A stretch of 64,000 nt of DNA from Oscillospiraceae bacterium (GCA_025758045.1 CP107208.1:3038001-3102000), one strand, 5' to 3'. Positions 1 through 8,601 are shown, counted from the stretch's first letter. The notes: generated by a model from the letters alone, not told the origin. Numbers and translations: made by a program.

Positions 1-2
1 TG

Positions 3-224
3 GGTCTGTTCTCAGCTTTTATGCCGCAGATTGCCAGCTATTTTGTGCCCTGGGGCTACTTTGTGCCGCTGTGCAGCTACGAGGTCAAGGTCTGGGACCA
101 GGCCAGCCACACCGTACTTTACGGCACGCGGCCCTGCAACTGGGGGCTGTTGGTATTTACCTTTGGGCTGGCAGTCTCTTTGTTTGGCGTTTGCTGGCGC
201 GTGATGTGCAATAAGGAGGTATGA
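3..224 (+). CDS. ABC-2 type permease, C-terminal fragment (lantibiotic-transporter MutE-like)
   Basis: This is the last 73 codons of a gene that begins before the window. The peptide is hydrophobic with one clear membrane segment near its end (LLVFTFGLAVSLFGVCW) followed by a short charged tail. Its stop codon sits three bases before the start of the next gene, also an integral membrane protein, so the two are co-transcribed. Paired permeases of this size and spacing are typical of the lantibiotic export/immunity ABC transporters (MutE/EpiE plus MutG/EpiG), whose ATPase would lie upstream, outside the window. The family call rests mostly on the neighbour, so treat it as inference. Confidence 0.6.
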   Translation, partial: GLFSAFMPQIASYFVPWGYFVPLCSYEVKVWDQASHTVLYGTRPCNWGLLVFTFGLAVSLFGVCWRVMCNKEV

Positions 225-227
225 ACC

Positions 228-962
228 ATGCTGAAACGCTGTATTGCAGCCGAAAACCGCAAGCTGCACCGCTCGCCAATCTGGCTGCTGTTTTTTGTGA
301 TGCCGCTGATCTCGGCCAGTTACGGCACCTTCAACTACCTGCAAAATCTCGAAATCCTGCACGAGCGCTGGTACAGCTTGTGGACCCAGCACACGCTGTT
401 TTACTCGATGCTGTTCTTCCCTGCCATGGTGGCGGCCTATGCGGCCTACCTGTGGCGGCTGGAGCATATGGGCCACAACTGGAATTTAATTATGGCCGCC
501 CCCGTGCCGCCGCTGGATCTGTTTTTGGCCAAGTTCTGCGTGGTGTTTAAGCTGGCGCTGTTCACCCAAGTCTGGGAACTGACACTGTTTGTTGCCTGCG
601 GCAAGCTGTTTGCCCGGTTTCCCGATTGGCCGCCGGTGGAACTGATTTTGTTTGGGCTGCGGGGCACAGTAGGGGCGCTGGCGGTGATTGCAGCGCAATT
701 GCTGCTGGCCATGGTCCTCCGCAGCTTTGCGGTGCCGATCTTCCTTGCCATTGTCGGCGGCATCGTGGGCATGCTGCTGGGCAGCAAGGGGTATTCCCTC
801 TTTTGGCCCTACTGCCTGATGCAGGCTGGCATGAACGCCAACCGCAGCGAGGATATTCTCGCCGGGCAGGGCGTGCAGTTTGCCGCCGCCAGCGCCTTTT
901 GGCTGGCAGCCATGTTTGTAACGGCCTACTTGCTTTTAAAAGAACGTGACGTGAAAGCTTAA
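228..962 (+). CDS. Lantibiotic immunity/protection ABC transporter permease, MutG family
   Basis: This 244-aa polytopic membrane protein has about six hydrophobic segments and the N-terminal pattern of ABC-2 permeases of the MutG/EpiG type, which pump lantibiotic-like peptides away from the membrane. The motif around RLEHMGHNWNLIMAAPV resembles the conserved cytoplasmic loop of that family. An AAGGAGG ribosome-binding site ends eight bases before the ATG. It follows the upstream permease after three bases, so the two probably form one heteromeric transporter. No two-component system or peptide gene is visible in the window, so substrate and regulation are unknown. Confidence 0.72.
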   Translation: MLKRCIAAENRKLHRSPIWLLFFVMPLISASYGTFNYLQNLEILHERWYSLWTQHTLFYSMLFFPAMVAAYAAYLWRLEHMGHNWNLIMAAPVPPLDLFLAKFCVVFKLALFTQVWELTLFVACGKLFARFPDWPPVELILFGLRGTVGALAVIAAQLLLAMVLRSFAVPIFLAIVGGIVGMLLGSKGYSLFWPYCLMQAGMNANRSEDILAGQGVQFAAASAFWLAAMFVTAYLLLKERDVKA

Positions 963-1027
963 TTATTGCCAAGCCCCCTTTTGTGCGGTATAATGAGAGA
1001 AAACTACCGCCAAGGAGGGCTTTTATT

Positions 1028-1417
1028 ATGGCCTGGACTGCCACTGACTTTGCCGGGCGCGGATGCGGACGCCGGTACGAGAAAGAACTGGAGACACATT
1101 TCCGCGATTGTATGTTGTTTTATCTGGATGGCCGCATCCGGTTTGAGCGGTATTGCTACGGCGAGGCCGCGTGTCTGGTGTTCAGCGTATGGGGGCACGG
1201 CATCGACGCTGACGGTAAACTGCTGTGGGACCGGGAACCGGAATTTGAAAGCCAGCAGACCGCCCTGCCCCGGTATTTGACCGATGTGCAGGAGGACGGC
1301 AAAGCCCTGCAATTTGACGGTGCCCGCAAACGGTATATCCTGACCGAGGAATTTGATGAGGATAAACTCAATGGATATTCCAAATTCAAAGTTTTTTGGA
1401 TGAAGCGGAAGAAGTAA
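1028..1417 (+). CDS. Conserved hypothetical protein, 129 aa
   Basis: The ATG at 1028 was chosen because AAGGAGGG lies eight bases upstream; an in-frame ATG at 983 has no ribosome-binding site. The product is soluble and acidic, with two cysteines near the N-terminus (GRGCGRR and FRDCM), an aromatic-rich middle (VFSVWGHGID, LLWDREPEF) and a lysine-rich C-terminus. There is no signal peptide or membrane segment. I do not recognise the family. It reads in the same direction as the permeases but 65 bp after them, so it may be a separate unit. A terminator hairpin follows at about 1590. Confidence 0.6.
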   Translation: MAWTATDFAGRGCGRRYEKELETHFRDCMLFYLDGRIRFERYCYGEAACLVFSVWGHGIDADGKLLWDREPEFESQQTALPRYLTDVQEDGKALQFDGARKRYILTEEFDEDKLNGYSKFKVFWMKRKK

Positions 1418-1430
1418 GATACCGCCTAAA

Positions 1431-1568
1431 GCCTCCCTTGTGTAAAGGGAGGTGGCACGGCGCAGCTTTGACGGAGGGATTGAAGCGTTTGGATGGCACC
1501 CCGTGTCATACCGCAGACGGGACAATCCCCCACCGCCTTCGGCGGAGCCCCCTTTACACAAGGGGGCC
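1431..1568. repeat. Interspersed palindromic repeat (CTCCC...GGGAGG family), copy 1
   Basis: This intergenic element starts with GCCTCCCTTGTGTAAAGGGA and ends with the near-complement CCCCCTTTACACAAGGGGGC, with the internal motif CCACCGCCTTCGGCGGAGC. Related blocks occur near 5470, 12235, 28985 and 58431 in this window. No open frame spans it. It is a REP/MITE-like family of unknown function that could fold as a long stem in RNA. Confidence 0.7.
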
Positions 1569-1589
1569 TCTGCTATGGCTCTACAACAT

Positions 1590-1626
1590 AAAAGGCATGC
1601 AGCCAAATCGACTGCATGCCTTTTCT
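1590..1626. terminator. Bidirectional rho-independent terminator
   Basis: A 12-bp stem (AAAGGCATGCAG pairing with CTGCATGCCTTT) is flanked by A and T runs. It lies between the plus-strand gene ending at 1417 and the minus-strand nupQ-like gene ending at 1695, so it can serve both. Confidence 0.8.
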
Positions 1627-1694
1627 TATTGATTTTGTTTAGAGTTTCTTCGGTTCCTTCTTTGCAAAGAAGGAACAAAACGTACTCCCGTAAC

Positions 1695-2687
1695 TTAGCG
1701 GCTGCCCTTATCGTAGGGGATGCCCTCGGCCTTGGGGGCCTGAGAGTTCTTGGAGGTGAAGATCAGCACGATCATCGTGACGATATACGGCAGCATCTGG
1801 TAGAAGTTGGAGATCTCCTTAACGCCATCGAACTTCGGCAGGAAGGACAGCGACGAGCTGTAAGCCGCGATGACCTTGAACAGCGCAAAGAACACCGAGG
1901 ATGCCAAGATCGGGAACGGTTTCCAGTTACCGAAGATCATAACTGCCAGCGCCAGGAAGCCATAGCCGCCCACGTCGGAGTTGAAGCCGGAACCGGCTGC
2001 CACCGTGTAGGCCAGGCCGCCGATGCCGCCCAGGAAACCGGAGATCAGCACGCCAGCGTAGCGCATCTTGTAGACATTGATGCCCACAGAGTCCGCTGCC
2101 TGGGGATGCTCGCCGCAGGCGCGCAGGCGCAGGCCAAAGCGGGTCTTGTACATGACGATATAGGCCACAATAAACAGGATGACGGCGATGGGGGTAGTCA
2201 GGTAGAAATACTTGAAGATCAGGTTGTTCCAGAAACTGGGGCCCTCCACCGGGGCGAGGCCGAAAGTTTCGCGGGTGATGCGCACCCAGCTGGGGATGGC
2301 GATGGTGGTCAGGCCCTGGCCCTGGATGGCCCAGGTCATAACGACTGCGAAGGCCGGGGCGAACTGGTTCAGCGCCGTGCCGCCGATGGTCTGGTCAGCT
2401 TTCAGGTTGATGGCAGCAAAACCCAGGAAGAAGGAGAAGATCATGCCGGTCAGGCCCGCCACCAGGATGGCAACCAGCATGGCCAGCTGCGGATGTGCCG
2501 GACCGAAGCCGCTCTGGTCAAACGCCTGCAGGGTGAAGCAGGCAAACAGAGCGCCAATGATCATCATGCCTTCCAGCGCGATGTTGATAACGCCGGAATG
2601 CTCACTGAACATACCGCCCAGGGCAACCAGCAGCAGCGGCACCGCAAACAGGACGGTCAAGCTGATAATATTAGCAGCGATCATCAT
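1695..2687 (-). CDS. nupQ: Nucleoside ABC transporter permease (NupQ/YufQ type)
   Basis: This 330-aa integral membrane protein has about eight hydrophobic helices and belongs to the branched-chain/ribose permease superfamily. The signature segments GVINIALEGMM near the start and CGEHPQAADSVGINV in the middle are typical of the second permease of BMP-dependent nucleoside transporters (B. subtilis NupQ, formerly YufQ). It overlaps the upstream permease gene by four bases, so translation is probably coupled. With NupO and NupP it forms the membrane core that takes up nucleosides delivered by the BMP lipoproteins encoded just upstream. Confidence 0.88.
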   Translation of the reverse strand: MMIAANIISLTVLFAVPLLLVALGGMFSEHSGVINIALEGMMIIGALFACFTLQAFDQSGFGPAHPQLAMLVAILVAGLTGMIFSFFLGFAAINLKADQTIGGTALNQFAPAFAVVMTWAIQGQGLTTIAIPSWVRITRETFGLAPVEGPSFWNNLIFKYFYLTTPIAVILFIVAYIVMYKTRFGLRLRACGEHPQAADSVGINVYKMRYAGVLISGFLGGIGGLAYTVAAGSGFNSDVGGYGFLALAVMIFGNWKPFPILASSVFFALFKVIAAYSSSLSFLPKFDGVKEISNFYQMLPYIVTMIVLIFTSKNSQAPKAEGIPYDKGSR

Positions 2688-3799
2688 TTGGCAGCGCCCC
2701 CTTTCTCTTTACGGCCGGAAACCGCCTTGGCGATCACGCCGCGCATCAGCAGGGCGAAAGCCGCCAGATAGATGATGACAGCGATCACGATGTCGATCGT
2801 CTCGGAGGAGTAAGCCGGCTGCATGGCAGCGCCGCCCACCTGGATGTAGCTGATGAACAGCGCCGAGAAGATGGTGCCGATGGGGTTAGAGCTTGCCAAC
2901 AGCGCAACGGGGATGCCGTTGAAGCCCATGCCCAAAATGGATTTTTCGATAACGTACTGACCCGTGCCAGCCAGGTAGTAGATGCCGCCGCCGATGCCGG
3001 ACAGCGCACCGGCGATGACCATGGACAGCACGATGTTGCGCTTGGCGTTGATGCCGGCGTACTGGGCAGCGTCGCGGCTGAGACCGCAGGCTTTCAGCTC
3101 ATAGCCGAAGGTGGTCTTTTGCAGCACGACCCAGACGATCAGCGCGAAGATGATGGTCAGGATGATGCCGATGTTGATCCAGCTGGAATTACCGAACAGC
3201 CCGGCGAACGGGCCCTTGGGCAGGATGGCGCCGGGGTTGGCGGCAGACAGTGCCGCGGTACGGTCCGAGTTGGAAGCGCCCCAGCCGGAAGCCAGCATCT
3301 TGGGCGAGTTGGCCAGAATCAGATTGACGAGGTACATGCCGATCCAGTTGAACATGATGGAGGTAATGACCTCGTTGACGTTAAAGTATGCCTTGAACAG
3401 GCCGGGGAAGATGCCCCAGATCGCACCGCCGATGGCCGCTGCCAGCAGGCAGACGAACCAAGGCAGCTGAAACTGGATGGCGCACAGCAGGGCGAAGAAC
3501 GAGCCCATGGTGTACTGGCCAGGTGCGCCAATGTTGAACAGGCCGGTCTTGAATGCAAAGCCGACCGACAGGCCGCACATCATCAGCGGCGCTGCCTGAT
3601 ATAATACCTTGCCAAGCTTGTCCATGCTGGCAAAGCCGGTGGTCATCATAGCCTTCATGCCTTCCAGCGATGCGCCGGGGTTCAGCACCACCAGCAGGAT
3701 AAAGCCCAGCACCAGGCCGATGACGATGGACAGCAAACTTGCCAGAACGCCTACCACGCCGGGGTTCTGCAAAAGCGGCTGTTTGGATTTTTTACTCAT
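2684..3799 (-). CDS. nupP: Nucleoside ABC transporter permease (NupP/YufP type)
   Basis: This 371-aa polytopic membrane protein carries the hallmarks of the first permease of guanosine/nucleoside ABC importers, with FKTGLFNIGAPGQYTMG, NVNEVITSIMFNWIG and ELKACGLSRDAAQYAGINAK as conserved stretches. A basic tail (SKKSKQP) precedes the first membrane segment. It overlaps both neighbours by four bases (ATGA-type junctions), so nupO-nupP-nupQ is a tightly coupled operon on the minus strand. Confidence 0.88.
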   Translation of the reverse strand: MSKKSKQPLLQNPGVVGVLASLLSIVIGLVLGFILLVVLNPGASLEGMKAMMTTGFASMDKLGKVLYQAAPLMMCGLSVGFAFKTGLFNIGAPGQYTMGSFFALLCAIQFQLPWFVCLLAAAIGGAIWGIFPGLFKAYFNVNEVITSIMFNWIGMYLVNLILANSPKMLASGWGASNSDRTAALSAANPGAILPKGPFAGLFGNSSWINIGIILTIIFALIVWVVLQKTTFGYELKACGLSRDAAQYAGINAKRNIVLSMVIAGALSGIGGGIYYLAGTGQYVIEKSILGMGFNGIPVALLASSNPIGTIFSALFISYIQVGGAAMQPAYSSETIDIVIAVIIYLAAFALLMRGVIAKAVSGRKEKGGAAK

Positions 3800-5334
3800 G
3801 CTTTCGCCTCCCCTTGCTTTTTAGCGCCTGCCATGTACAGGCCCAGTTCCTCAACCGTCGTGGTCTTGGGATCGAACTCGCCCACGATCTCACCCTCGTA
3901 CATAACAAGGATGCGGTCGGACAGGTTCATGACCTCGTCCAGCTCCAGGCTGACGAGGAGAACAGCCTTGCCTTTATCGCGCTCGGCCACGATCTGCTTG
4001 TGGATATACTCGATCGCGCCGACGTCCAGGCCGCGGGTGGGCTGGACAGCTACCAGCAGGTCGGGGTCTTTATCGACCTCGCGGGCGATAATGGCTTTCT
4101 GCTGGTTGCCGCCGGACATGCTGCGGGCGATCGTGATGGGACCCTGGCCGCTGCGCACGTCGTACTGTTTGATGAGGCGCTCGGCATAGTCCATGACAGC
4201 ACTTTTTTTGATGAAGCCGTGGTTCTGGAACTCCGGCTGCCAGTAGCGCTGCAATACCATGTTGTCGGCCACGGTGTAGTCCAGCACCAGGCCATGCTTG
4301 TGGCGGTCCTCCGGGATATGGCTCATGCCATCCTTGGAGCGCTCACGGATGGGGGCGTGGGTGATGTCCTTTCCGTTGAGCTTGACCGTGCCGCCGGTGA
4401 CTTTCTCCAGGCCGGTCAGGCCGTAGATCAACTCGGTCTGGCCGTTGCCTTCGATACCGGCCACACAGACGATCTCCCCTGCGTTGACCTTGAAGCTGAC
4501 GCTGCGGACGGCGTTGTTCTTGTGCGCCTTGCTGGGCACGACCAGGCCGTCCACTTCCAGGATGGTCTTGCCCGGCTTGCAAGGGGCCTTGTCGACAGCA
4601 AACTGCACGTCGCGGCCGACCATCATGCGGGACAGTTCCTCTTTGGTGGTATTGGCAATATCCACGGTACCGATGCCGCGGCCCTTTTGCAGGACGGTGC
4701 AGCGGTCGGCAACCGCCATGATCTCATTCAGCTTGTGGGTGATGAACAGGATGCTCTTGCCCTCGGCCTTGAAGCCGCGCATGATCTCCATCAGCTCGTC
4801 GATCTCCTGCGGAGTCAGAACCGCCGTAGGCTCGTCGAAAATAAGGATCTCGTTGTCGCGGTAGAGCATTTTGAGGATTTCGACACGCTGCTGCATACCG
4901 ACGGAGATGTCGCTGACCAGCGCATCAGGGTCGACTTTCAGGCCGTACTTCTCGCTGAGCTGCATGACCTTTTTGCGGGCAGCGTCCTTTTGCAGGAAAC
5001 CATGGCGGGTATCCTCGACACCCAGAATGATATTGTCAAGAACGGTAAAACATTCGACCAGCTTGAAATGCTGGTGCACCATGCCGATGCCAAGCGCGTT
5101 GGCGTCGTTGGGGTTCTGGATCTTGACCTCTTTGCCATTTTTCTTGATAACGCCTTTTTCCGGCTGATACAGACCGAACAGTACGCTCATCAGGGTAGAT
5201 TTACCGGCGCCGTTTTCGCCCAGCAGCGCATGGATCTCGCCTTTGCGCAGCTGCAGCGTGACATCGTCGTTGGCCTTGATACCTGGGAACTCCTTGGTGA
5301 TGTGCAGCATCTCGATAACGAAATTATCTGCCAA
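3796..5334 (-). CDS. nupO: Nucleoside ABC transporter ATP-binding protein (NupO/YufO type)
   Basis: This is a double-ATPase subunit with two nucleotide-binding domains in one chain. The first has Walker A GENGAGKST, signature SVGMQQRVEILKML and Walker B ILIFDEP. The second has a relaxed P-loop (GIEGNGQTE), the signature SMSGGNQQKAIIARE and a degenerate Walker B (LLVAVQPTRGLD), as is usual for the sugar/nucleoside importer class. A TTG at 5334 is preferred as start (512 aa) because AAAGGGG lies about nine bases upstream of it. The in-frame ATG at 5361 (521 aa) lies upstream of that site and has none of its own. A promoter TTGTAC-17 bp-TATAAT precedes the gene. Confidence 0.87.
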   Translation of the reverse strand: MADNFVIEMLHITKEFPGIKANDDVTLQLRKGEIHALLGENGAGKSTLMSVLFGLYQPEKGVIKKNGKEVKIQNPNDANALGIGMVHQHFKLVECFTVLDNIILGVEDTRHGFLQKDAARKKVMQLSEKYGLKVDPDALVSDISVGMQQRVEILKMLYRDNEILIFDEPTAVLTPQEIDELMEIMRGFKAEGKSILFITHKLNEIMAVADRCTVLQKGRGIGTVDIANTTKEELSRMMVGRDVQFAVDKAPCKPGKTILEVDGLVVPSKAHKNNAVRSVSFKVNAGEIVCVAGIEGNGQTELIYGLTGLEKVTGGTVKLNGKDITHAPIRERSKDGMSHIPEDRHKHGLVLDYTVADNMVLQRYWQPEFQNHGFIKKSAVMDYAERLIKQYDVRSGQGPITIARSMSGGNQQKAIIAREVDKDPDLLVAVQPTRGLDVGAIEYIHKQIVAERDKGKAVLLVSLELDEVMNLSDRILVMYEGEIVGEFDPKTTTVEELGLYMAGAKKQGEAKA

Positions 5335-5376
5335 TCGGTACACGCCCCTTTCTATTTTCATAGTATATTAATTTAT

Positions 5377-5405
5377 ATTATATAAAAAAATCGCGTATTG
5401 TACAA
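5377..5405 (-). promoter_or_regulatory. Promoter of nupO-nupP-nupQ
   Basis: Reading the minus strand, TTGTAC (5400-5405) is followed after exactly 17 bp by TATAAT (5377-5382), about 45 bp upstream of the proposed nupO start. The transporter genes can therefore be transcribed separately from the lipoprotein gene upstream. Confidence 0.6.
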
Positions 5406-5469
5406 GAGAAACTGCGCAAAAAGCGAAAAAAAGTTGGAGAAGGCGTACTTATTGGTGCAGCTGAAGCAG

Positions 5470-5614
5470 CCACTCCTCAGTCGCCTGCGGCGACAGCGCC
5501 CCTCCAAGGGAAGCCTTTAGCCTTCCCTTGAGGGAAGGTGGTGCGCAGCGCCGGAAGGCTGGCTACTTTAGCAGAGTATTTCCGTAGGAGTCGATGCTTG
5601 CATCCACCCCTACA
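5470..5614. repeat. Two small intergenic repeats between nupO and the BMP lipoprotein gene
   Basis: The gap holds a CTCCC/GGGAAGG palindrome (about 5470-5565, two AAGGGAAG arms plus a GCGCAGCGCC motif). Next to it is a short hairpin of the GTAGG-AGTCGATGCTTGCAT family (5583-5614). Both belong to families repeated elsewhere in the window. No coding frame is credible here. Confidence 0.6.
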
Positions 5615-5635
5615 GGTTCAACTTACTCTTATATA

Positions 5636-5674
5636 TAAAAAACCGCCCCGCGCGGTTAAGCACGGAGCGGTTGA
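5636..5674 (-). terminator. Terminator after the BMP lipoprotein gene
   Basis: On the minus strand AACCGCTCCGTGC pairs with the GCGCGGGGCGGTT that follows, and TTTTTTAT comes next. It lies directly after the stop of the lipoprotein gene and should make the binding protein more abundant than the downstream transporter subunits. Confidence 0.75.
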
Positions 5675-5690
5675 CTTATTCAGTTACGAA

Positions 5691-6821
5691 TTAGCCCTGG
5701 TAGTCCACGGTCACGTTGGTGACGGAAGGAGTAACAGCGGTATCGAAGCTGTCGTCGATGGTCAGGGTGCCGTCAACGATGGAAGCATACATAGCGTCGT
5801 ACTGCTCCTGGGTGAACTTGTTGAACTTGCTGGTCTCCATGGGCAGGCCAACGCAGTTCTCGGCAGCGCCCAGCTTGGTCTCCTTGCCGGCGTAAGTCTC
5901 GGTGAACTTCCAGCCATTGTTCATGGAGTCGGTCAGAGCCTCGTTCACGGACTCGGCCAGGCCCTTCATGGCAGAGGTGATAACGGTGTCGTACCGGCCG
6001 GACTGGTCGACGTCAACGCCGATCATCTTGCCGCCGTTGGCCTGAGCAGCAGCGTCGCAGCTCTCGCAGACGGGGCCGCCGCAGGCAAAGACGACCTCGG
6101 TACCCTCAGAGTACCAGCCGTCCATCTTGTTCTTGACCTCATCGGTAGCAGCGAAGCCGCCGGAGTACCAGTACTTGATGTTGACATCGTCAACGCCCAG
6201 CTCCTTAGCAGCAGCGTCAGCGCCCTGCACGAAGCCGTAGCCGTAACGGATAACCGCGGGAACAGCCATGCCGCCCAGGAAGCCCAGCTCTTTGTAGCCG
6301 TCGTAAACAGCGGCGTAGCCAGCCAGATAACCGGCCTGCTCTTCCTTGTAGGTGATCAGAGCGGTGTTCTCAGCGGGGGCAGTGTCGCCCAGGTCGACGG
6401 TGGAAACGTCCAGAGCCAGGAACTCAACGTCGGGGTACTTGGCCTGAGCCTCAGCGATAGAGGAACCGAACAGGTAGCCGGCAACGACGACGGCCTTAGC
6501 GCCGTCATTGACAGCGTTGTCCATCTGCTCCAAACGGGCAGCGTCGGAGTCCTCGGTAGGACGATAGTAGTTAGCGTTCAGGCTGTTTGCAGAGCAGAAG
6601 TCCTGCACGCCCTGCCAGGTGTACTGGTTGAAGGACTGGTCGTCGATGTTGCCAACGTCGGTAACGAAAGCGACGTCGGTCTTGCTGCCGGAAGCAGCAG
6701 CCTCAGAGGTAGCCTCGGTGCTGGTAGCAGTGCTCTCGGCAGTGCTGGCGGAGGAACCGCCGCAGGCAGCCAGAGAGAGGGCCATGCAGCCGGCCATCGC
6801 CATAGAAATAAACTTCTTCAT
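5691..6821 (-). CDS. BMP-family nucleoside-binding lipoprotein
   Basis: This 376-aa secreted lipoprotein has a lipobox at residues 16-20 (SLAAC) followed by a Ser/Thr/Ala/Glu linker. The rest is a type 1 periplasmic-binding fold of the Bmp/Med family: VAFVTDVGNIDDQSFNQYTWQG near the mature N-terminus, then VVVAGYLFG, EEQAGYLAGYAA and GVDVDQSGRYDTVITSAMKGLA. Homologues such as NupN and TmpC/PnrA bind purine nucleosides at the cell surface for NupOPQ-type importers. It has its own promoter (TTGAAA-17-TATACT) and terminator, lying between the salvage genes and the transporter operon. Confidence 0.9.
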   Translation of the reverse strand: MKKFISMAMAGCMALSLAACGGSSASTAESTATSTEATSEAAASGSKTDVAFVTDVGNIDDQSFNQYTWQGVQDFCSANSLNANYYRPTEDSDAARLEQMDNAVNDGAKAVVVAGYLFGSSIAEAQAKYPDVEFLALDVSTVDLGDTAPAENTALITYKEEQAGYLAGYAAVYDGYKELGFLGGMAVPAVIRYGYGFVQGADAAAKELGVDDVNIKYWYSGGFAATDEVKNKMDGWYSEGTEVVFACGGPVCESCDAAAQANGGKMIGVDVDQSGRYDTVITSAMKGLAESVNEALTDSMNNGWKFTETYAGKETKLGAAENCVGLPMETSKFNKFTQEQYDAMYASIVDGTLTIDDSFDTAVTPSVTNVTVDYQG

Positions 6822-6896
6822 GGTGTAAGCTCTCCTTTGTCATGGAACCAAAAATGGTTTTTTCAGGGCAGGGGCCTTCCCTGCCGCAGTAGTTTC

Positions 6897-6925
6897 AGTA
6901 TACCGCATTTTGGCGGGCATTTCAA
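6897..6925 (-). promoter_or_regulatory. Promoter of the first BMP lipoprotein gene
   Basis: On the minus strand TTGAAA (6920-6925) and TATACT (6897-6902) are separated by 17 bp, with a long untranslated leader before the start at 6821. A GC-rich inverted repeat (GCAGGGAAGGCCCCTGC) lies in that leader. Confidence 0.65.
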
Positions 6926-6976
6926 CGCAATAATAATCACAATTTCATTACAAAATGCAATTTTTGCGTTGTTTCA

Positions 6977-8152
6977 TCAGTTTTGCTCCTCCACCATCAC
7001 GTTGGGGGTGTCGGGCAGGGTGTTCATGTCGGCGTAGGCGTCCACCTTCAGGTCGCTGTTGCGCAGCTGGGTGTACAGGCGCTCATAGTCGTGCTGGCTC
7101 AGCTCGGCAAAACGCCAGTGGGGGCCTGCCAAGGCCACGGCGCCGGTGGTGTAGCCCACCTTTTCGCTCTGGCCTGCCACAGTCTGGTCCCAGGCGGCAT
7201 TGCCGGAGAAGAAGGCATACAGTTCCTGCTGCACGGCGGAGTTATAGCACTTGATGGCACTGCCCAGGATCAGATCCGAGGAATCGTTCTGGTCATAGTC
7301 GCTGGCCATCACGCGGACCTCGTTGCCGCTGGTGGTCTCCTTGGCGGCGTCGATAGCACTGGCGATCAGGTTGCCGCCGTTGACGAAGAGCAGCGTGGTG
7401 CCGTTGTTGCACCAATCCAGCATGCGGTTGGTGGTGTCATCGCTGGCGCTGTAGGTACCGGCAAACCAGGTGCGCAGATCCACCGTAAGGCCCTGCTGCT
7501 CGGCCGCATACTCGGCCCCCTGCAAAAAGCCGGTGACGTAGCGCACCACGCCGGGGATCTCCTCGGCACCGATAAAGCCCAGCTGGGTGTAGCCGTCCGT
7601 CACGGCGGCGTAACCCGCCAGGAAACCGGCCTGCTCCTCCTGGAAGAGGACACAGTGGACGTTGGACTCGGTGGTATAGTTGGTGTAGCTGCTGTTGTGG
7701 GGCTCGCCGTCAAACAGCAGGTAGTGTACGCCGGGGTAGTTGTTCTGGATGTTGAACAGCGCCTGGGCCATGGTCTCGCCGCGGCAGACGACCAGCGCCG
7801 CGCCGCTCTCGGCGGCTTCACGCAGGGCGGCTTCGGCCGCCTCCACCGAGGTATCGGCGGCAGTGTGGTTCTCAGCCGTGTAGCCGTAGGTGCCGGCAAA
7901 AGTCTGGATGCCCTTCCACAGCAGGGTGTCGGCGCCGTCGTCCAGGCTGGCCTGCTCGGCCGCCAGGGCGATGGTTGCCCCGCCGGGCAAGGTGGCAGAC
8001 TCGCCGTTTTCGTCAACCGGGGCCGTAAAGGTATAGGTACTGTCGTCCATCGGCACCGTGAAGGTCACCGTCTGGCTGCTGGCCTTGCTGCTGCAGGCGC
8101 ACAGGCTTACCGCCAGCGCCAGGGTCAGGACCAGCGCAATGAATTTTTTCAT
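6977..8152 (-). CDS. Second BMP-family substrate-binding lipoprotein
   Basis: This 391-aa lipoprotein has a clear signal peptide and lipobox (AVSLCAC, Cys near residue 19). The start at 8152 is set by AAGGAG ten bases upstream. It shares the BMP fold landmarks with the protein encoded next to it (QEEQAGFLAGYAAVTDGYTQLGFIG, VRVMASDYDQND) but diverges strongly. An extra N-terminal segment of about 60 residues precedes the fold, and it lacks the usual GNIDDQSF entry motif. It is probably a paralogue with a different ligand. It follows cytidine deaminase by 28 bp and so belongs to the deoD-cdd salvage operon. Confidence 0.82.
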   Translation of the reverse strand: MKKFIALVLTLALAVSLCACSSKASSQTVTFTVPMDDSTYTFTAPVDENGESATLPGGATIALAAEQASLDDGADTLLWKGIQTFAGTYGYTAENHTAADTSVEAAEAALREAAESGAALVVCRGETMAQALFNIQNNYPGVHYLLFDGEPHNSSYTNYTTESNVHCVLFQEEQAGFLAGYAAVTDGYTQLGFIGAEEIPGVVRYVTGFLQGAEYAAEQQGLTVDLRTWFAGTYSASDDTTNRMLDWCNNGTTLLFVNGGNLIASAIDAAKETTSGNEVRVMASDYDQNDSSDLILGSAIKCYNSAVQQELYAFFSGNAAWDQTVAGQSEKVGYTTGAVALAGPHWRFAELSQHDYERLYTQLRNSDLKVDAYADMNTLPDTPNVMVEEQN

Positions 8153-8180
8153 GGGATTCGGGAAACTCCTTAACATAGGT

Positions 8181-8600
8181 TTAATCGAGGTTCGCCGGGC
8201 CGAAGCCGTAGGGCAGCAGTTCACCCAAGGTCGTCACGATGTAATCGTCCTCGCTCTTGGCCATGATAACGGTCAGGCTCGGGCCGCCGAACTCGAACAA
8301 TGCCTGGCGGCAAACCCCGCAGGGGCCGGTGACAAGGGTGTTCTTCTCCCCCACCTTGCTGCCCACGATGGCAATCGCGGTAAACTCCCGCTCACCCTCG
8401 CTGACCGCCTTGAACAGGGCGGTGCGCTCGGCACAGTTGGTGGGGGTGTAACCGGCATTCTCGATATTGCAGCCTTTGTAGACCGTGCCGTTTTTGCCCA
8501 GCAGCGCCGCGCCCACATGGAAGCGGGAGTAGGGCACGTAGGCAAACTTCTGGGCTTCAAAGGCGTCGCGGATCAGGCTTTGGATCTCTGCTTTTTCCAT
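8181..8600 (-). CDS. cdd: Cytidine deaminase
   Basis: This 139-aa enzyme deaminates cytidine and deoxycytidine to uridine forms. The zinc site is complete: CAERTA (Cys ligand and catalytic Glu) and PCGVCRQ. The short chain matches the homotetrameric Gram-positive form, and the substrate-binding stretch GCNIENAGY is present. The ATG at 8600 has GGAGAAG eight bases upstream and starts one base after the stop of the phosphorylase gene, showing tight coupling. Together the products salvage nucleosides imported by the adjacent transporter. Confidence 0.93.
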   Translation of the reverse strand: MEKAEIQSLIRDAFEAQKFAYVPYSRFHVGAALLGKNGTVYKGCNIENAGYTPTNCAERTALFKAVSEGEREFTAIAIVGSKVGEKNTLVTGPCGVCRQALFEFGGPSLTVIMAKSEDDYIVTTLGELLPYGFGPANLD

Positions 8601-8601
8601 A

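Noticed and set aside
3739..5385. A 548-codon frame opposite nupO
   Set aside because: It is a shadow of the ATPase gene; it lacks a ribosome-binding site and any recognisable domain.
5538..7037. A 499-codon frame opposite the BMP lipoprotein gene
   Set aside because: It is the antisense shadow of a high-GC gene; the minus-strand protein has clear family motifs, signal peptide, promoter and terminator.
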